64,000 bases of DNA from Micromonospora parva (lineage in GTDB: Bacteria; Actinomycetota; Actinomycetes; Mycobacteriales; Micromonosporaceae). The notes under the pieces are model-generated. The model made no database searches, was not told where the DNA came from, and saw only the letters and a list, made by a program, of their open reading frames with translations. The translations under genes and the position numbers were made by a program. Positions 61,222 to 64,000 of this stretch are shown here, piece by piece. Position 1 is the stretch's first letter. Each line of letters opens with the position of its first letter. The stretch covers positions 36,537 through 100,536 of the forward strand of contig NZ_JNZS01000031.1 of NCBI RefSeq assembly GCF_000718515.1. Reading direction: 5' to 3'.

Positions 61222-62330
61222 CCGGTCATTGTTACCGACCGGAGGGCCCCCCTGCTGCTCTGCGGCCGGGCTGGTGCGGACACTCGACCCTGCGAGCACC
61301 CGCACGCCGGGTGTGGCGGCCAACCCCGACGACGGAAACGGCCGGCACCGGCGATCTCCACGGCACCACCAAGCGTCTCCGGTTGGCCCCCGTCCAGCTG
61401 TGTCAGCGCCTCGGCCAGCGCGTACCCGCAGGCCGCGAGCAGGGTGCCGGTCGTTCCGGCGGCCACCGGGTCGGCGACGGCGAGTTGAGCGGCGAGCCGC
61501 GGCCAATCCGGGTCGCGGTCGGCCCGGTGCAGCTCGACGCAGTGCAGGCAGGGCCCGGCGGGCGGGCGGACCAAGGGCCCGATCACCGGTACGCCTTCGC
61601 GGAGTGTGACGAGCAGGTGCGGCTGCCGGCGCTGGGCGAAACCGGCGGCGAGCAGCGCGGGAGGCCGGTCCATGCCGAGCTGGATCACCAGGTCGACCCG
61701 CCCGGCGCGGCTCGGGTGGGTGCCGGTGCCCGGCGCGACGCGATCGACCGCGGCCCGTACCGCCGATGCCAGCGGGCGACCCAGGTCGGCGGCGGGGATG
61801 CCCGTGCCGATCAGGTCGACGGCGCGTACCGGGCCGGTGAGCTGGGGAATCACCTGGCCCACGCCGGACTGGGCCAGCGCCACCGTCAGGGGCCCGCCGA
61901 GCGCCCCGACACCGGTGAGCAGGACGCGGGCCGCCCGCCGCCGACGCAGGACCTGAGCCGGGGTGCCGGGCAGCCGGGTGGCGGTCAGGGCCAGCGCGCC
62001 GGCCTCCGCCGCGAGTCGGGCCCGGACCGGGCCGGTCAGGTCGCGGGGGACCAGGCTGTGCGCCGGCACCAACAGGCCGGCAGCTTGCAGCGCGTCGAGC
62101 AGGGTACGCGCGTCGTTGGCGCTGACCTGGGCGGTCGTCGCCTCGGCCAGCACGGTGCGCTCGCTGCGGGTGCCGTCGAGCAGGTCGAGCAGGTGGGCCG
62201 CGCGGGGGTTGGCCAACTCCAGCAGGACTGCCGGACCGGGGCCGACGCCGAGCTGGAGGGTGTGCCGGTCCCGCCAGAGCCGGTTGAGGCCGGGCAGCAG
62301 GGTGGGGCGGAGCAGTGCGGTGCGGCTCAT
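61218..62330 (-). CDS. ThiF/E1-like adenylyltransferase-fold protein
   Basis: 370 residues from MSRTALLRPTLLPGLNRLWRDRHTLQLG. The N-terminal 110 residues resemble a winged-helix/leader-binding module. A Rossmann E1-like domain follows with RVLLTGVGALGGPLTVALAQSGVG. Zinc cysteines are in AGPCLHCVEL and PACGCSQG near the end. No catalytic Cys-containing UBA loop is clear, so it may bind rather than activate its partner. It is often annotated as a TOMM leader-binding protein, but no RiPP precursor or YcaO gene is nearby. The stop overlaps the ABC1-kinase start. Confidence 0.8.
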   Translation of the reverse strand: MSRTALLRPTLLPGLNRLWRDRHTLQLGVGPGPAVLLELANPRAAHLLDLLDGTRSERTVLAEATTAQVSANDARTLLDALQAAGLLVPAHSLVPRDLTGPVRARLAAEAGALALTATRLPGTPAQVLRRRRAARVLLTGVGALGGPLTVALAQSGVGQVIPQLTGPVRAVDLIGTGIPAADLGRPLASAVRAAVDRVAPGTGTHPSRAGRVDLVIQLGMDRPPALLAAGFAQRRQPHLLVTLREGVPVIGPLVRPPAGPCLHCVELHRADRDPDWPRLAAQLAVADPVAAGTTGTLLAACGYALAEALTQLDGGQPETLGGAVEIAGAGRFRRRGWPPHPACGCSQGRVSAPARPQSSRGALRSVTMTG

Positions 62331-62369
62331 GTCACGAATCGTGACCGCGTCTTCGCGCTCGGTCGATCG

Positions 62370-62431
62370 TTGTCCACAGGCGGTCAGGCCGCTGTCCAGC
62401 GCTATCCACAGGATCTGGCGGGTTTTCCACA
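62370..62431 (+). promoter_or_regulatory. Cluster of three DnaA boxes
   Basis: TTGTCCACA (62370-62378), CTATCCACA (62402-62410) and TTTTCCACA (62423-62431), all in the same orientation, with a degenerate CTGTCCAGC between the first two. TTGTCCACA is the actinobacterial DnaA consensus. The cluster lies 40-100 bases upstream of the ThiF-like start. Confidence 0.75.
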
Positions 62432-62502
62432 GCCCGCGAGCCGTGTTGTCAGCCAACCGACAGGGCCGCCCCCGACGCCGGTGGCGTCGAGCGCCGATCG
62501 GC

Positions 62503-62541
62503 AACGGGGGTGGGGTGGCCACCGGCCACCCCACCCCCGTT
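62503..62541. terminator. 18-base perfect hairpin after the DUF5679 gene
   Basis: Arms 62503-62520 and 62524-62541 are perfectly complementary with a 3-base loop. It lies 13 bases past the DUF5679 stop on the minus strand. Confidence 0.85.
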
Positions 62542-62554
62542 CACCCCGTTCGGG

Positions 62555-62725
62555 TCAGACCTTGGCCTTGCCCAGGATGCGGTTCACTGTTGTTCCGCAT
62601 ACCGGACACTTGCCCTTGGCCATGTTCATTCCGGTCTTCGAGACCTCGACGTGCCCCTCGAAGTCCCGCTTCTCCTTGCACTTCACGCAGTAACCGTTGT
62701 AGGTCGTCTGGGCCTGGTCGGCCAC
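62555..62725 (-). CDS. DUF5679 zinc-ribbon protein
   Basis: 56 residues from GTG (VADQAQTTYNGYCVKCKEKRDFEG) with GAGGAGGG upstream. Two CxxC knuckles (CVKC and CPVC) about 27 residues apart, then GTTVNRILGKAKV. This is the short actinobacterial DUF5679 family, a probable zinc ribbon of unknown partner, possibly nucleic acid. Small and compact, it is likely highly expressed given the RBS and strong terminator. Confidence 0.9.
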   Translation of the reverse strand: MADQAQTTYNGYCVKCKEKRDFEGHVEVSKTGMNMAKGKCPVCGTTVNRILGKAKV

Positions 62726-63235
62726 GGTGCCCTCCTCGTCTCGTCCGCCGGTCAATGCCGTTCCGGCGGGGTGCCCGGCGGCGGGCCACACGGGGCGCCG
62801 GCGCTGGGTCTCACTCCGCGGCCACCTTCGTGACCGCTGGTTCGCGGACCCTACCCAGGTCTGGGCAGTTCCATGTCAGCTGTGCATCGACACTGTGAGC
62901 AAGTCGACGTCGAGAGTGTGCATGGCGAAATAGGTCGGATAAGTCAGTTTGGCGGGGACACGCCGACCAAACCCTGACAGCCACCCGTGCGAGTGCCCCC
63001 GCAGGGGCATCCGGGACGGTGATCACCTACGGTGGGGACGTGCCGCGTACCCGCGTCATCGGCGTTCACGAAGGGTGACGAGATGGCGCGATGGCGCATC
63101 CGTCAAGAAATTTTCGGGACGCCTGGCGACCAATCACCATTTTCTGGGCGCGTGTCGTGCGGTTGACTCTTGCGGACCCCTGGTCAGTGGGCATTAGCTT
63201 TCCTTCGTGACACGTAGCCGAGGCTGCGCGGGCCA
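62726..63235. other. Intergenic region without recognisable gene
   Basis: About 510 bases between divergent DUF5679 and the metallopeptidase gene. A relatively AT-rich part (63095-63160, with AAGAAATTTTC) and a TTGACT near 63163 may belong to the metallopeptidase promoter, but no matching -10 at normal spacing was found. No ORF with family resemblance on either strand. Confidence 0.4.
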
Positions 63236-63769
63236 GTGATGGCGGGGACGCGCAAGCCTGTCGTCGAGGTGCGGCGCAGCCAGCGTCGACGACGCACGGT
63301 GTCCGCGTACCGTGACGGTGAGCGAGTGGTCGTCCTCATCCCCGACCAGTTCTCCCGCGCCGAGGAGAGCGAGTGGGTCGACCGGATGCTCGCCCGACTC
63401 GCCGCGCGTGAGGGGCGACTGGCCCGCTCCGACGCCGAGCTGCTGGCCCGCGCCAACCGGCTCATCGACCTCTATCTCGCCGAGTACCCCGCGAAAGCGG
63501 TCCCGGCCAGCGTCCGGTGGGTCACCAACCAGAACGGCCGGTGGGGTTCCTGCACCCCGGCGGACCGCAGCATCCGCATCTCGCACCGCGTCCAGGAGAT
63601 GCCCGAGTGGGTGATCGACTACGTGTTGCTCCACGAGTTGGCGCACCTCATCGTGCCCAGCCACAACGCCCGGTTCTGGGCGCTGGTCGGTCGCTATCCC
63701 AAGGCGGAACGCGCCCGCGGCTACCTCGAAGGGGTCGCCGCCGCCTCCTGCGCACCGCTCCCCACCTGA
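63236..63769 (+). CDS. YgjP-like/M48-type metallopeptidase
   Basis: 177 residues from GTG-ATG (either codon may start). YgjP/DUF45 family: N-terminal strand-rich VEVRRSQRRRRTVSAYRDGERVVVLIP, then VRWVTNQNGRWGSCTPADRSIRISHRV, the zinc motif HELAH in YVLLHELAHLIVPSHNARFWALVGRYP with the downstream H-N-x-x-F-W ligand. Related to WLM/SprT-like DNA-protein crosslink proteases; true substrate unknown. Confidence 0.92.
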   Translation: MMAGTRKPVVEVRRSQRRRRTVSAYRDGERVVVLIPDQFSRAEESEWVDRMLARLAAREGRLARSDAELLARANRLIDLYLAEYPAKAVPASVRWVTNQNGRWGSCTPADRSIRISHRVQEMPEWVIDYVLLHELAHLIVPSHNARFWALVGRYPKAERARGYLEGVAAASCAPLPT

Positions 63770-63866
63770 TCCACACCCTCCCACCCCCCCCCGGGGCGCG
63801 TGGGTTCCGGCGCACCAGGCCCCGTCGGGTGCCGCGCCGGACACCATCTGAGGCGCGATCAGCCTA

Positions 63867-63942
63867 GATCCACTCGGGTTCCTGAATATCGCGCTATTGA
63901 TGGCCCTGGGACACCGCGACTTCAATGAAACCGAGTCGATCA
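63867..63942 (-). repeat. Interspersed palindromic repeat, copy B
   Basis: Read on the minus strand it begins TGATCGACTCGGTTTC and continues TGAAGTCGCGGTGTCCC, matching copy A at 21850 over most of about 75 bases. It lies downstream of the metallopeptidase gene. Confidence 0.7.
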
Positions 63943-63945
63943 TGC

Positions 63946-64000
63946 CGCCAGGCCGCGCCGGGTGGGTCGGGTCGGGTCGGGCCGGGTGGGTCGGGTCGGG
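63946..64000 (+). repeat. Low-complexity GGGTC/GGGTG pentamer array
   Basis: Imperfect tandem GGGTC units run to the right edge. Slippage-prone and G-rich; extent beyond the window unknown. Confidence 0.6.

Noticed and set aside
61218..62330. RiPP (TOMM) biosynthetic locus based on the ThiF-like gene
   Set aside because: No YcaO, precursor peptide or dehydrogenase gene is present; the neighbours are housekeeping-type.
63194..63943. A 249-codon minus-strand frame at the right end
   Set aside because: It runs through the interspersed repeat and antisense to the metallopeptidase gene.

Overview
The window is high-GC DNA with dense, often overlapping genes, frequent GTG starts and many leaderless -10 boxes 6-7 bases before the start codon. 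It carries mycothiol and actinobacterial marker genes: mshB, mycoredoxin, adnAB, uvrD2 with a tetracysteine motif, whiB7, and paired XRE/DUF397 regulators. This points to a mycelial actinobacterium, most likely Micromonosporaceae (Micromonospora-like). The genus is an inference from gene style and repeats; no database search was run. No rRNA, tRNA, CRISPR array, prophage or transposase gene was seen. The window looks like ordinary chromosome with a mostly conserved backbone.

Layout, 0-23 kb. The sdhC-sdhA operon (sdhA cut by the left edge) and a TldE/TldD peptidase pair lie on the minus strand. A shortened Uma2-like nuclease gene and a dense cluster of palindromes follow, then a dipeptide/oligopeptide ABC operon (two ATPases, two permeases, binding lipoprotein). 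Next comes a run of small regulators and enzymes: AraC/GyrI, an ArsR-SRPBCC-VOC operon, DUF805, a divergent quinone oxidoreductase/HxlR pair and a SnoaL-like protein. After these are an S9 dipeptidyl peptidase, mshB with a membrane protein, a second membrane protein and a GNAT acetyltransferase.

Layout, 23-36 kb. This part holds 7Fe ferredoxin coupled to dapC, a prephenate dehydrogenase, a SIMPL protein coupled to a P-loop kinase, a RibD-like reductase, a maltose-type O-acetyltransferase and a secreted subtilase with a TTG start. The divergent dapD/dapE pair follows, then two coupled LOG-family genes, the second lacking the catalytic PGGxGT motif. With dapC, dapD and dapE, three steps of the succinylase branch of lysine/meso-diaminopimelate synthesis lie within 11 kb.

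Layout, 36-64 kb. The backbone adnA-adnB ... nudC ... mycoredoxin-uvrD2-whiB7-ABC1 kinase-ThiF resembles, from memory, the mycobacterial Rv3202c-Rv3197 neighbourhood. Several modules interrupt it: a cold-shock protein with a DEAD-box helicase, a sulfur-type ABC operon ending in an Rrf2 regulator, two M16 peptidase genes coupled to nudC, an XRE/DUF397 pair and an MFS exporter. A DUF5679 zinc ribbon and a YgjP-like metallopeptidase close the window.

The most interesting regulatory structure is the whiB7 leader: promoter, 82-codon upstream ORF and a canonical intrinsic terminator before the antibiotic-response regulator. Others are a three-box DnaA cluster before the ThiF/ABC1-kinase operon, a putative Rrf2 operator before the sulfur transporter, two copies of a 17-base palindromic operator-like motif, an interspersed repeat family, and short duplications at the adnA/adnB junction and at the end of the ABC1-kinase gene.
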